The notes under the pieces were generated by a model. That model had not been told where the DNA came from and searched no databases. It saw nothing but the letters and a program-made list of their open reading frames with translations. A program made the translations under genes and the position numbers. From Delphinapterus leucas (lineage: Eukaryota; Chordata; Mammalia; Artiodactyla; Monodontidae), in the NCBI RefSeq assembly GCF_002288925.2, contig NW_022098036.1, forward strand, positions 41,388,614 through 41,452,613: a stretch of DNA of 64,000 nt, in the 5' to 3' direction. Below are positions 1 through 11,300 of this stretch, in pieces. The stretch's first letter is position 1; the number at the start of each line of letters is the position of its first letter.

Positions 1-36
1 ATGTATGTGTGTGTGTATATATATATATTTTTTTCC
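1..36. repeat. TG/TA simple repeat at the window edge
   Basis: Alternating TG then TA dinucleotides followed by a T run. The left end is cut by the window, so the true length is unknown. Confidence 0.85.
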
Positions 37-2520
37 CAATTGAAGTAAATGGTGTTGACTTTAGGTCCTATATCACTAAAGTATATAGCAAAATAAAGTC
101 TCAAAGGCAAAATCTATCATAATTAAAAGTTTCACGAATATGCCTCACTAAAAATGTTCTAACACCTTTCTAATATGTTAGTTTCCTAAGTGAGCCAAAA
201 CCTGAAACAACATAATTTGAGTCCTGTATTATACATGGCTGATATTGGGCATACACTACTTTTCCTAGGCTAAATAATATTGAAAATAAACAAAAATAAC
301 TTAGTTATCTGCTCCATGAAATACATACTCCTGGAAAACTATGAAGCAACTAAAATAACTTACTTATAAAATGTGACTTTTCAAGTCTTGCTCAAAGACA
401 CTTGCTCTCCAATCCAAAGCAATTATCTCACAAACTCTATCAACACCAACCAATTTCTCAATTTAGAAGAGTCATCATGTAATCACCTAGCCCAGGCTTT
501 AAAAATCCTATACATACCCTCTCCTGAATTCCCTCTTCTGAGACACTACTAAAGCTATTTCAAAATGTTCTGTCTTACTGCAGAAAGTGTAATAAACTTA
601 GTTATACTTCAATATATTTTTTTGGTGATCTTTTGGGGAATCTCATCATACAGGTAATGTACTGATACCAGTGGTGTATTTAGCAGTATTATTATTTATT
701 TATATTCAACTGGTGCTGGGAAATATTCAAAAGCTATATCAAGATTTCAAACTGAAGCTCCCTGGCCCTGAAATCATCAATTTTTAGGACACTGGAAGCT
801 AAATCACCAGAAGGATACAGCTTTGAGAAAGATCTAACTTTTCTGTTAGTGAGCTCTATAAGAGATGTTCTGTGATTTTTGTCTACACTGCTATAATCTC
901 AGTGTCTCATATTTTCGTAGGCACATAATAAGAGTCAAATTTTTAAAAAGTGTACCACTGAAGTCATCAGCATCCTAACGTGTGAATTTAGCAAAAATTC
1001 CATTGGTGGTGTTCCCATATACTTGGGGTTGGAAGAAAATTGATTTCAGGATAATAATTAACTACATGTTATTTGGTGAGAGACCAACCAGTGACAAATT
1101 GCTGAGTGTGATTACCAGGTTCTTATATTCTTGGAAGAAAATATGATCTTGACAAACTGGATTGTATATGGGTAACAGATTCCATTGTCTCACATTTTAT
1201 CTATATAAATACTTACAGTATTGAAAAAACAGAATAAGAAGTTGTCCTGAGGGTTAACTGTCCTTGCTTAGAAACATCTTTGATGGAGAAAAGGGTCATT
1301 GTCACAGTCTAGATGGAAAGGGGAAAATGAGGGAGTACTAAATTCCTTTGCATGAGGAATACATAGAATCTTTTGTTTGCTTCCCTAATGATTTCTACAC
1401 CATGAAAAGTGAGAAGAGTAAAGGAAGGAAAGACAATCAAAAAGGTGTCATGAGGGCAGACATTATTTGAGCAGCATGGCAAATGAATAATTACCAGTGA
1501 AAACTTGGGGAGGAAAAAAACCTACTTTTAGAACAAATGCTATTATTTAATCAGAAATAGACAATGTGGGGGATGTTTTTATCATTTCCTAAATTGATAA
1601 GTAAACTATGCAGCACACACAAATATCTCGTGAGACTGTGTGTGTAGTTTCACGAGTGGACAGTTTACATCCAAGTGTGTGTGGAATGGGAAGCATGGAT
1701 AGGATACTGAGTTGATCCATGAAATTAATCTGTTGAAGAAGAAGCTCTGAGCCAGAGAGGATTATGATGATGTAAGCCACAAAGAGAATTACCCTAATCT
1801 TGAGGCAGAGGTCGGGGGGTGTAGATTGTCATTGACTTGTCTTACCCAATGTAAAATGTGGATCTGAGTCAATATCATGGATAATTTAAGGTGGAGTGCC
1901 AACAGATAAGAGCTAAACTCATTTAAATGAAAACAAAATATCAAAACAAAAATCGCTGCAAAAGTAACTCCACATATGGAACATGCTAAAAAAAGTATTT
2001 CCATACGTTTATTTGTAGATGACATTAATATCTTTACACATCCTACATAATCTCAGTCAAAACCAAAGAAGAAGAAAGTATAGTGCATATAGTATATTAT
2101 TAGTTATCACTTATGATAGCTTCGTGTGGTACAATGTAGTCTCTGATCATCTAATCTCATATTTACCCATTAATAATGTTTTTTCATAGATACAGACTGT
2201 TTTCTGGGATGCAGATTTGATATGAAATGATGAATTATGCATTGAAATCATCACATTCAATTAGAGTATGATCTTTATAAATTTTACCAGCTTCAAACTC
2301 ATGACTCTACCATGAAATATGAAATTCAATACCATCACCTAAAAGTTGTTCAGCACTCTAGTTTGCTATGTGCTTACGCTCTTCAGGAATATAATTTATT
2401 GATATCAACCTGCTTGTAACTCCACAGATTTAAACTCTATTTTTACAATCAGTTGAATATCTATCATCTAGTCTTCTCCCAAAACTGAAGCAATAATGGA
2501 AAAGTCAAAAACATGCTGAT
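37..2520. other. AT-rich sequence with no recognised gene or repeat
   Basis: I see no long open frame, splice-bounded exon or recognisable repeat here. The open frames near 1.6-2.0 kb on the minus strand are short, lack any domain and look like chance frames. Very old diverged repeats could be present but are beyond recognition by eye. Confidence 0.5.
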
Positions 2521-2529
2521 TTCCTTTCA

Positions 2530-2606
2530 GAGCATTAAAGAGAGAATGAGAGAGAGGGATAGAGGGAAGAAAGAGAATAAGAAAGATAAGGAGGGAAAGA
2601 ACGTCT
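2530..2606. repeat. Polypurine (GA-rich) low-complexity tract
   Basis: About 75 bases made up almost only of A and G on the plus strand, with GAGAGAG and GGGAAGAAAG type units broken by a few T. It is imperfect rather than a clean microsatellite. Confidence 0.75.
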
Positions 2607-2611
2607 GAATA

Positions 2612-5478
2612 TTGGAGACTGAAGAAATGAGAGGCTCAGATGCATTTTGAATATATCGTCACACCAGTTTCCTTCATAAATCATTAAAATAACACCTCTC
2701 AGGTTCTCTTTGAAATAGGAATTTGCATTCCATCCATTTGTAAGCCTTTGAGTAGATTATTTACAAGTCTGAAATGGCCAATAACAATTTATTTTCCATT
2801 TTAAAGCCAGCTATTTTATCTATAATTTGGAGAGAGAAATGGAAAAAAAATTTAAAAATAAACACTTTTTGAACCATGGCATCTTGAATTCAAAATCAAA
2901 TGAATGACCCTGGATTTATTCAAAAGGAGAACATTGCAAGGTTTTTGTTTTGTTTCTGTTTTTCTTTCTTTTTTTTCTTTTTTTTTAACCACTTCTTTTC
3001 TAACATTCTTTCTCTACAAAAATAAGCAACTCTCTGTGCCAGAGTAGTGCATGACCTGATACTTTGAATAGAAGGCGACCACAGAATCACTGATTAGTCC
3101 CATCAGATGCTCTTAAAACCAAGATCCCTTGATGAGATAGATATTCCTGGGACACAACCATTCCCTGAATTCAATAGCTTGAAAGCAAGATAGGGATAAG
3201 ATTGGTTATTGACTGCACAAGAACCTCTCAGGTTCTCTTCAAAATAGCTTGGAATTTCCACGCAACCCATTAGTACGGATGCTTTATGTTGATAAATGTT
3301 TTAAAATTGAATTCCAAAGGGAAGCACTGAACCAAAACCAAAAAACAGCAAACTCATCGTCCTTAATGGTGGAGAAATATAACTACCAAAATTATGAAAA
3401 GGGAAGAGAAAATGCTATCTGTATATTATTATTTGCCTTCTTATTTACATTTTATCTGCTAAAAGGATGAGAAAAACAGTTAATGGTATTAAGAGACAAG
3501 AATTAAACTTTGTTTTTATTAATGCATTTTATTTCCACAGGATAATACTGAAGCAAATAGTTTAATGCAATTAAAAAATGGATTTGATTTAGTGAATGGA
3601 AAGAGAATCTGTAGTTATTTTAGTTGGGGATAAAACAAATTAAAGGCTTTATGTTTGCGTGCTTCATTAATAAGATTTAAATGCTAAGCTGGGGAGAGCT
3701 TTGCCTTTTATTCTGCTTTAGGATAAGTCAATATATTCTCACAAACAACTAGCATAGTTTTTTTTCAGGTTCAGAAATCAAAATAAATGATCTATGATAG
3801 CCTCCTATCCAGGAATCCAAGGGTTTCTATCTTGATGAAATCTTATGACTACTCCTTAAATGACCACAGTGCAACACAATGGAAAGAATTGTGATCATTT
3901 TAAACCTGGGTGGCATTCATCATATGGTAACCCAGGGGTAAAAGGTCCTATATCTCATTTCCAATTCTTTGAGCTATCTACTGAAGTAATGCATTTTTCT
4001 CTTTAAAATGTCCCAAAAGATATAAGATGTCACTGTGCTTATAGGATTTTGAAATTTTATTTTAAGGAATCAAAAGAAATTTGCTCTGTGAGCAGGTTTT
4101 TAAATTTGGCTTGATGCCTCTGATTCAGGGAACAAGCAATCTCCTTCCAACTCTCTCTTCTACTGGAGAGTTGTCCCCTTTCAACCTGTGCCTTTTGGTC
4201 CAATACAAATCAATGAACTCAAGACCCAATATAACATGTCTTAAAAATCCATTTAGAAAACAACTGCTCCAAAGTTCATCTCCTTCCTTTATCAGAAATT
4301 GCTGGAAATGTAATTTTGCAGCAAACATTTCATTTCTTGTCTTGAAATAGATTGAGATAAATGTGAAGTCAATGATTAGGTAAATGTAATGTCTTGGGTT
4401 GATGCCACAATGCAATATTCTATGTTGTGGTCACTACTGATGGATGTTTTGTACAGTTACTCAGCTGTATAATGGGACAAATTCCCATGACTCTATTTAA
4501 AATACCATGTGGTTCCCTCTCAATTAATATTACCAAAAGTACTTTGGCACAAATACAAAAAGCATGAGGGATTAGTGCGGAGCACGCCAGTGTAGTCATC
4601 TTTGCTCTGGATAGAGTTCTCCTTTATACAATAAACTATATCTGTGTACAATTTATTTACTGAGCTGCACCGCATGCAGTAAATAACACAACAAAAAGTA
4701 TTCCTCCTCCAAAACTCACTTCTATGAGGTTATAAAAAGAAATCCTGTACTAAGTAATCTCCTATAGTACAGTTAAGGATTAAACGCTGATGAGGTTAAC
4801 ACACATATACTGGTGCATGCACAGGCACTATGGCCATAGAAACACATTGTTTATGAGAGTCTCTATTTTAATAGCAAAGAAACATATTTCTCCTCTCTAT
4901 TCCCTGCTACCAAGGTGCATATCATGCAATATAAAAAAGAGGAAAAGGAAAGAGATGACTTTCTTTGAGAAGGAATAAAAACTAGAATATTCATAGTGAC
5001 TTTCAAAATATTTTTTGGAAATGTAGAGGCTAAATTCTCTGGCACACAGGTGCCAAGACTGCATAACATAGGAATGAATCAAGTGATATAATGATAAATA
5101 CCTTTTTTCAAGTTCTGCTTCCTGTGATGGCTGTTCTTTGTGATTACATTTCACTGTTACATAGAAACCCATAATTATCAGGGATGATATCCAGTCACTA
5201 TCACGTGTTGCAGTGATCAAAATGGTAAATTTCCACAATTTACCTTTTTTTAAATTAAAATGTTTAATATTTTCTAAACATGTACCACTTAAATAGTTGT
5301 CAATACATTAATATTTTACTTTCTAGCGTCCTTAGGTCCAGCACAGGGTAGTTAGTGATTTAGAAAGATTTATTGTCTCTCCTATTGCAGTAATATGTGA
5401 TCCCTATTTGCAACACTTAAAATAGTTTTTCTGATTATTTTAGTTACTAGTATTTATATTAATCAAAATCCTAAATGA
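2612..5478. other. AT-rich sequence, nothing recognised
   Basis: Contains short open frames on both strands (for example near 3.25, 4.1 and 4.9 kb) with no domain or conserved start context. A T-rich tract lies near 2.94-2.99 kb. I see no clear L1, SINE, MIR or L2 match. Confidence 0.45.
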
Positions 5479-5572
5479 GTATTTGCTTCAGTAGCACATA
5501 TATTAAAACTGGAATGATACAGAGAAGGTTAGCATGCCCCCTGCACAAAGACGACATGCTAATTCATGAAGC

Positions 5573-5578
<6 letters not shown>
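5479..5578 (+). pseudogene. RNU6 pseudogene: U6 spliceosomal snRNA pseudogene
   Basis: The stretch aligns along its whole length with the roughly 106-nt U6 snRNA. The GCTTC..GCACATATA start is readable, as are the ACAGAGAAG block (equivalent to the U6 ACAGAGA box that pairs with the 5' splice site), an AGCATG..CCCCTGC core and the ATTCATGAAGC 3' stem. There are many substitutions: the 5' end reads GTATTTGCTTC instead of GTGCTCGCTTC, one G is missing in the AGCATGG run, and the terminal T run is gone. I see no TATA box or proximal sequence element upstream, as expected for a retroposed copy. In a functional gene the RNA would act in the spliceosome; this copy is almost certainly dead. Confidence 0.9.

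Positions 5579-5603
<25 letters not shown>
5578..5603. repeat. CA microsatellite directly after the U6 pseudogene
   Basis: An uninterrupted CA run of about 13 units begins exactly where the U6-like sequence ends. It probably grew from the retroposon 3' tail. Confidence 0.9.
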
Positions 5604-6358
5604 GTTAAATCAACTGCATAACACCTTGCTTCATATCATGAAAAAGAATCTTGATACATTTTTGGAGGCATATGCCTATGCTCAAGACTTACAAATATAG
5701 ACATGTTTTGAAAGTGTTGTAATTTTCTAATTTTGTAATTTTAAGTCATCCTTTGTAAATAACTTTTAAAAAATTTCTTCAGAAACATTTTAGAGTTTTC
5801 TCTGTATTGCTAGAATACTATAATCACATAATCCTGTGTTTTGGTGTGTTTTCTTTTTTCCCTCTGAAAACTTTTCTCCTATTTCTGGTATTACAAAATT
5901 GCATGATAATGGTATATCTTGGTTGGGAACATTTTAATCCATTGGGCTGGTACTCAGTTAATAACTTTTCAATATGGAGTAATTTTTTTTTCTGTTCTAG
6001 GGACTCTCATGAATTATTTCTTTGTCAATTTTCCCACCCCATCTTCTCTGATATCCTAGAACTTCTATTAGAAAATATTTAAACATATGGATATTTTCTC
6101 CACTATTTTCCATTGCTTTGCCTTTTTTTCCTGCTTTTTAAATTTCCTCTATCTTCCAAACTTTCTACAATTTTTTTTTTCAAATAACCACTAAGTCTGT
6201 TGTTTTGGACAGAATAAACAAACACCTTTTCTTCTTGAGGATATGAGTTAGAGACTTTTTGCCTTATTTTTGTTGCTTTTTCTCTTCCTTGCACTCCCTC
6301 AGTTTCTTCTGCCTTTTTTGGTTTATTTATTTTTGTTCTTTGTTTTTCTTGTTGGAGG
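5604..6358 (-). other. T-rich stretch, possible L1M 3' region relic
   Basis: Repeated T runs with phrases such as TTTTCTCC, CTATTTTCC and TCTTCCAAAC in an order that resembles old L1M 3' sequence read on the minus strand. The match is weak and I give no family. Short frames in it carry no domain. Confidence 0.3.
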
Positions 6359-6359
6359 C

Positions 6360-7456
6360 TTCACTAACGGTGGCAATCAGACAAGTTTCAATCTCTGAAG
6401 AACTCTCACAGGACTCGCAATGATAATGCTTAAGAATCTAAAGGTTACAGCCAGAAAAGAATACAAAACAGCAGCGGCATTGAAGTAAGGAAATGAATCT
6501 CAAGGAAAGGCCACCTCACAGCATAGATCAGGAGAAGCCAGGAGCTAGCTCTGATTGTCCTCCATCTGCAGGACTGCAGTCGATGTACTTTCTCAAATTG
6601 GAAAACACCACGGTAGTCACAGAACATATAAAAACCAGGGGACCTAATTTCAGCATATTCTTGTGAAGTAACCAGCCCCACTGGAAGAACCCTTCAGGGG
6701 TCTCACTTAAAGCAGGTGTAAACCAGCCTCTCATTGTTATTGATAAACACCACCTCACAAGCCGCTACAAACCACGAGAAACTCATCATGGCCTCTCGGT
6801 TGAAAAGCAACACTATTAATCAGTACAATTCATGCCTTGACTGGGAGTCAACACTGTCTTGGTGCACCTCTTACTTTTCCAAAACACTCTAGGCATGCTG
6901 GAACTAACCTTTACAGCAGAGGCTTTCCTTAAATAAAAGAATGCCACCAAAATACTGACTGAAATTCTGAAAACACATGCATGACTTAACCTCTAAATCC
7001 TGGTGAACAGGCATTGCATTGGAGAATACCAAATGGAAATTTGGGGAATTGCTGTTTGAGGCAATTCAGATTCCCCAGAGGTTATGATCCAAAAGAAGTC
7101 AAAAGTAGCTCCGAGTCAGGCTCTAACCAGACAACAGGACCAGGAGCCAGAGCAGAAGCAGGAGCCTGGCCAACACTGCCCTCCCTGTGTGCAGCTCTGC
7201 GCTCCTCCTTAGAATCTCACAGCTCCACAGGCCCCTTGCAACTGCGCATTTCACCCCACGCTTTCAACGGAGTTACTGTATTGGCAATTATCGGGGAAGA
7301 TTTTCAATTGTTGCTTCTGATATTGACTGACTGGGTTCTCAATCCACACCTGTGACAGCCCCACATGTTACAAATTAACAAACAAAATGGTCCTTGGATG
7401 CAGCGGTTTTCTTGGAGATTGTTACGCTGACAAAGATTATTGAAGCAAGACTAAAA
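6360..7456. other. Unidentified GC-richer island with promoter-like and polyA-like signals
   Basis: This kilobase is less AT-rich than its surroundings and matches no element I recognise. It has a TATAAAA motif near 6.63 kb and an AATAAA near 6.93 kb about 300 bases later on the plus strand, which is the layout of an LTR. A plus-strand frame at 7014-7355 (113 codons) has no known domain. Candidates are an old LTR, a gene-derived retrocopy fragment or single-copy DNA. The truncated L1 begins immediately after it. Confidence 0.35.
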
Positions 7457-9212
7457 ATGTTCTTGGATTGGAAGAATCAACATTGTGAAAATGACTCTAC
7501 TACCCAAAGCAATCTACAGATTCAATGCAATCCCTATCAAACTACCACAGGCATTTTTCACAGAAGTAGAACAAAAAATTTCACAATTTGTATGGAAACA
7601 CAAAAGACCCCGAATAGCCAAAGCAATCTTGAGAACAAAAACGGAGCTGGAGGAATCAGGCTCCCTGACTTCAGACTATACTACAAAGCTACAGTAATCA
7701 AGACAGTATGGTACTGGCACAAAAACAGAAAGATAGATCAATGGAACAGGATAGAAAGCCCAGAGATAAACCCACGCACATATGGTCATGTTATCTTTGA
7801 TAAAGGAGGCAGGAATGTACAGTGGAGAAAAGACAGCCTCTTCAATAGTGGTGCTGGGAAAACTGGACAGGTACATGTAAAAGTATGAGATTAGGTCACT
7901 CCAGAACACCATACACAAAAATAAGCTCAAAATGGATTGAAGACCTAAATGTAAGGCCAGAAACTATCAAACTCTTAGAGGAAAACATAGGCAGGACACT
8001 CTATGACATAAATCACAGCAAGATCCTTTTTGACCCACCTCCTAGAGAAATGGAAATAAAAACAAAAATAAACAAATGGGACCTAATGAAACTTCAAAGC
8101 TTTTGCACAGCAAAGGAAACCATAAACAAGACCAAAAGACAACCCTCAGAATGGGAGAAAATATTTGCAAATGAAGCAACTTAATAACAAAAGCAGCTTA
8201 ATAACAAAAAAAACAAACACACAATCCAAAAATGGGCAGAAGACCTAAACAGACATTTCTCCAAAGAAGATATACAGACTGCCAACAAACACATGAAAGA
8301 ATGCTCAACATCACTAATCATTAGAGAAATGCAAATCAAAACTACAATGAGATATCATCTCACACCAGTCACAATGGCCATCATCAAAAAATCTAGAAAC
8401 AATAAATGCTGGAGAGGGTGTGGAGAAAAGGGAACCCTCTTGCACTGTTGGTGGGAATGTAAATTGATACAGCCACTGTGGAGAACAGTATGGAGGTTCC
8501 TTAAAACACTACAAATAGAACTACCATATGACCCAGCAATCCCACTACTGGGCATATACCCTGAGAAAACCATAATTCAAAAAGAGTCATGTACCAAAAT
8601 GTTCATTGCAGCCCTATTTACAACAGCCCGGAGATGGAAACAACCTAAGTGTCCATCATCGGATGAATGGATAAAGAAGATGTGGCACATATATAAAATG
8701 GAATATTACTCAGCCATAAAAGAAATGAAATTGAGCTATTTGTAATTAGGTGGACAGACCTAGAGTCTGTCAAACAGAGTGAAGTAAGTCAGAAAGAAAG
8801 AGACAAATACCGTATGCTAACACATATATATGGAATTTAAGAAAAAAAAATGTCATGAAGAACCTAGGGGTAAGACAGGAATAAAGACACAGACCTACTA
8901 GAGAACGGACTTGAGGATATGGGGAGGGGGAAGGGTAAGCTGTGACAAAGCGAGAGAGAGGCATGGACATATATACACTACCAAAGTAAGGTTGATAGCT
9001 AGTGGGAAGCAGCCGCATAGCACAGGGAGATCAGCTCGGTGCTTTGTGATCGCCTGGAGGGGTGGGATAGAGAGGGTGGGAGGGAGGGAGACGCAAGAGG
9101 GGAGAGATATGGGAACATATGTATATATATAACTGATTCATTTTGTTGTAAAGCAGAAACTAACACACCATTATAAAGCAATTATACTCCAATAAAGATG
9201 TTAAAAAAAAAA
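7457..9212 (+). mobile_element. 5'-truncated L1 LINE, 3' end of ORF2 plus 3' UTR
   Basis: The insertion starts inside ORF2 at a Met-Phe-Leu-Asp-Trp segment and runs to an A tail at about 9203-9212. The coding part is broken into at least three frames: 7457-7697, then 7600-7888, then 7885-8184. There is an internal deletion with an A/C-rich patch near 8185-8220, after which the C-terminal domain resumes at 8293-8745. The Cys-rich C-terminal motif (C-X3-C-X7-H-X4-C) is readable near 8407-8460. The 3' UTR ends with a CCAATAAAG polyadenylation-type motif. It is non-functional because it lacks ORF1, the endonuclease and most of the reverse transcriptase. Confidence 0.95.
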
Positions 9213-9266
9213 TGTAGACGCTTTCCAATATGAAGGCCATGACTACAGGGGCCACTGATGCCATGC

Positions 9267-9709
9267 TGTTTACAATATTCTATTCAAGGTGCTTCTTTAT
9301 GTTTACAACATCATCAGGGTGAGGAAGTGAAGGGAGACGTGTACAACTTTGACCTGGTGGGGTTTGCAACCCTGGGATTTTCCGGTTGAAATTCACAACT
9401 AGCCCATGTATGTGAAAGGCAAGGAGAGATTGGAGAAAGAGGACGGCCACTCCAGATTGGTAGGCAGGCAGCTGCAAGATGAGTAGGTCTCTGCACCTGC
9501 CCAGCAGAATCTTAAGAGCTTATATAGAGGCCTTAACAGGGTTCAGTCTTGTATACAGTCCAGATGGTCTCAATAACACAGACTCTCTCAAGGCTGCGTC
9601 CTTGAAGCAGCTCCTAGTGAAGAACATACATTTTAGGGATAGAGGAGCGAGTAAGGAGCCTCCAATTGCCCAGGTCTGGCTAGAAGATCAACCAGCTGTT
9701 GGCCTTACA
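9267..9709 (-). mobile_element. 3' LTR of an endogenous retrovirus
   Basis: Read on the minus strand the unit begins TGTAAGG at 9709 and ends TGTAAACA at 9267, giving the TG...CA ends of an LTR. It lies directly downstream of a G-rich polypurine tract and the env remnant. A TATATAAG promoter-type motif sits at about 9517-9526, about 180 bases from the LTR start, as expected for U3. The length is about 443 bp. No matching 5' LTR is present, because the left half of the provirus is missing beyond 14.25 kb. The exact ends are inferred from the terminal motif and the purine tract, without a target-site duplication to confirm them. Confidence 0.65.
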
Positions 9710-9729
9710 AGCCCTGCCCCCCTTCCCCC
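9710..9729 (-). other. Retroviral polypurine tract
   Basis: On the minus strand this is an almost pure G/A run next to the start of the LTR, the usual position of the plus-strand primer in retroviral reverse transcription. The plus strand shows it as a C/T run. Its position between env and LTR supports the boundary call. Confidence 0.6.
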
Positions 9730-11300
9730 AGCATACTGTGCCCTGAGCAGTCAGCAGGTTTTACTACCATGGAGGTGGCTCATTTGGCAGCTATCTGGTT
9801 GTCCTGCAGGCAGATACCACAGCAACAGTACAGGCACATGCAAGAGAAAAACCAGGTTAAGATAATAATTCCCAAAATAGATAATAATGTTTTCCACCCC
9901 AGGATCTGAACCACTGATTTATTACGCCCCCTAGGCTGGGGGTCAAGTCACTCATGGCGTTCAGTTGTGTTCCCATGTGATTTAATAAAGATGATGTATT
10001 AGTGGACTCATCAGGTATGAATACACAACATTCTGTTTGGATAACGGCACAGATGCCTCCTTGAGAGGCAGTAACAATGTCCAAGCCCATCCTATTTCGA
10101 AGGACAGATTTTCTCATTAGAGACACTTCAGTGTTCAGTAAGAACAGACTTAGTCATCTATCATTTAAGACTTTCTGGGTGAATTTAGTAAGGCCTTCTA
10201 TGAGTGCTATTAATGTCCTTTAGGCCAACGGAGGGAACAGAGATGGTGGCCAAATGATCATTCCAGTAGGAAACAGAACATGCCCATCTGGCCTTGAGGA
10301 GATGGTGGTTTGCAACTTTTGTTACCATGGGGCAGATTGTCTCCTATGTCCAGGGAAAATCCAGGGTGCAACAGCCCAAAGATTTTTGCCACACAACTAC
10401 TGGATCCCATTCAGGGCTACCCAATAAACACCTGGCCAGCACAACCAGTCAGTGCCAAGCCAGTCACCATTCTTTCATGTGACAGAATGACTACACAGTT
10501 CTGGTGATATCTAGCTCATATCCCTGGTACACTTGGGTTGGTTCTGTTTAGAGTGATTTTTCTGTCCCCATCATAGGGGTGCACTAGTGTACAAATGTCC
10601 ATAACCCAGGGTAGGCCACATGAATCCATCCCAAATATGAGTGTAGCCACCCATGACTCTGATGGTGGTATTTTTAGAACCTTCTAGTCAGCAGTTTGAT
10701 GGGCTGCCTAGGTAGCTTGATCGACAGAAAAAGAATACCCATACCTAGCCTTATTAATAGTGTGTGACACAGGCCAGGCTTCTGGATCAGTATTGGTAAT
10801 ATCAGATGAATTGAGAGTCCTAATCTTAGCTTATTATTCCTTAATTTATTGCTTTAGTGCATTCCAGTCCCCTTCCTAGAGTGGTGATACCCTCCATGGC
10901 AATCCTGATGAGCTAGAGAGGGGTAACTGACCACATACTCAACAGTTGGATGGATTCCTTTGCCAGGCTTACTAAGAGGAGGCCCACTGTAGAAAGGTAT
11001 TCTCATTAGGTGCCCATTCCATGACTGGATGCCACAGGAGCAGAGGGAGTCTTAGGTCAAAAAGATAGATATTTAATAGGAACTTGTATGGGAAGGTCTT
11101 CCCCTTCTATAATAATTACACTTGTGGCCCAATCCTTAGATGTTAGTATGGCAGCAGCTTTAGGAATCTGACCTGGTTGTGCATACCATACATGTTGGCT
11201 GGGGAAACAGCACTTCAGGCACGGAGATGGACTGGGTGTGGGGTGCGCCAGACAGGCACCCTCACTTCCTCCCCTCTTTCAGTAGTGTATGTTCCATTCT
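9730..11300 (-). pseudogene. env: Endogenous retrovirus env remnant (SU part and TM)
   Basis: Minus strand, downstream of pol. The clearest part is an open frame at 9857-10126. It holds the segment before the TM disulfide loop and a CAVIQTECC sequence (C-X6-C-C) at 10025-10051, the motif of gammaretrovirus-like class I envelopes that bond covalently to SU. The region from about 10.13 to 11.3 kb should be the surface subunit, but it carries many stops and frameshifts and I cannot align it in detail. No intact signal peptide, furin site or full-length envelope frame is present, so no product is expected. The TM call is firm; the SU extent is inferred from gene order. Confidence 0.7.

Noticed and set aside
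3505..3560. Pyrimidine tract plus CAG (3535-3540) as a splice acceptor of an exon
   Set aside because: No open frame of useful length, no matching donor and no recognisable protein downstream.
7014..7355. 113-codon frame as a small protein gene
   Set aside because: No domain, no conserved context, low-complexity Ser/Gly/Ala composition; left as part of an unassigned stretch.
9857..10126. Env TM frame as a captured, syncytin-like host gene
   Set aside because: Only a short piece is open; signal peptide, SU and the rest of the envelope are broken by stops and shifts.
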